From Pseudomonas viridiflava (lineage in GTDB: Bacteria > Pseudomonadota > Gammaproteobacteria > Pseudomonadales > Pseudomonadaceae), in assembly GCF_900582195.1 (NCBI RefSeq), contig NZ_UTHA01000063.1:30699-94698 (forward strand): 64,000 nt of DNA, in the 5' to 3' direction. Shown one piece after another: positions 63,952 through 64,000 of this stretch. Position numbers and translations under genes: made by a program. The notes under the pieces were generated by a model. It ran no database searches. It was not told where the DNA came from and saw nothing but the letters and a program-made list of their open reading frames with translations. Numbering within the stretch: the stretch's first letter is position 1; each line of letters begins with the position of its first letter.

Positions 63952-64000
63952 AAAAGCTTTCTAACTTGAAAACTGAATCAACGCCGATCTCGTCAATCAT

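Noticed and set aside
1..64000. tRNA, rRNA, CRISPR arrays, insertion sequences
   Set aside because: Read-through by eye found no tRNA-like T-loop/anticodon pattern, no repeat-spacer arrays and no transposase genes. Absence by eye is not proof; tRNAscan-SE and ISfinder would settle it.

Overview
The window looks like chromosomal DNA of a fluorescent-group Pseudomonas. The evidence is a GC-rich, densely packed layout with Pseudomonas-type gene families (cyanide-insensitive oxidase cioAB, GlxA/AraC regulators, a FecI/FecR/TonB-receptor trio, a CigR-like protein, a DUF2986-type small protein) and Pseudomonas-style REP inverted repeats at 42665-42736 and 63862-63951. The species call is inference from gene content. 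I saw no rRNA, tRNA, CRISPR array, complete insertion sequence or prophage.

Layout. 1-7356: the end of an Old Yellow Enzyme gene, an SDR, NTF2-like and SRPBCC proteins, a methyltransferase, an acetyltransferase, small proteins, a CigR-like protein, and a quinone reductase overlapping a LysR regulator. 7430-13782: a large methyltransferase, GNAT and VOC proteins, a PanB paralogue convergent with a MocR regulator, and an FAD oxidoreductase. 13885-18675: hemerythrin, cioAB, a zinc alcohol dehydrogenase and a small membrane protein. 18726-22240 (minus): a cobalamin-uptake operon (btuB-like receptor, 2Fe-2S ferredoxin-like protein, BtuF-like binding protein) behind a cobalamin riboswitch. 22334-26433 (plus): a divergent iron-uptake unit (Fur box, FecI sigma, FecR, TonB receptor).

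26733-36049: two saccharopine-dehydrogenase-like proteins, DUF2269 and DCC proteins, an acyltransferase, a nucleotidyltransferase-like protein, a sugar epimerase-like protein and a ZIP transporter. 36197-40103: several small or unknown genes (KGG stress protein, HhH protein, lipoprotein, membrane protein), a HEAT-like gene broken by a frameshift, and an unknown two-gene unit. 40250-45122: a metallo-beta-lactamase/NADH-dehydrogenase-like pair, a single-domain response regulator, a GlxA regulator and a FixJ-type regulator. The last lies just upstream of a 1,822-residue pseudokinase/ATPase/histidine kinase (45171-50639), probably its partner.

50937-63807: an amino-acid permease followed by a GlxA regulator, an AT-rich glycosyltransferase gene that looks acquired, an ABC exporter, a TspO/alpha-beta hydrolase pair, an EAL phosphodiesterase, a DHCW cupin, a GNAT, and a secreted tyrosine-phosphatase/autotransporter fusion.

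The most noteworthy items are the phosphatase-autotransporter fusion, the giant pseudokinase-histidine kinase with its nearby regulators, the ferredoxin inside the B12-uptake operon, and the poorly characterised 36-40 kb cluster. I did not find a clear new defence or mobile system.
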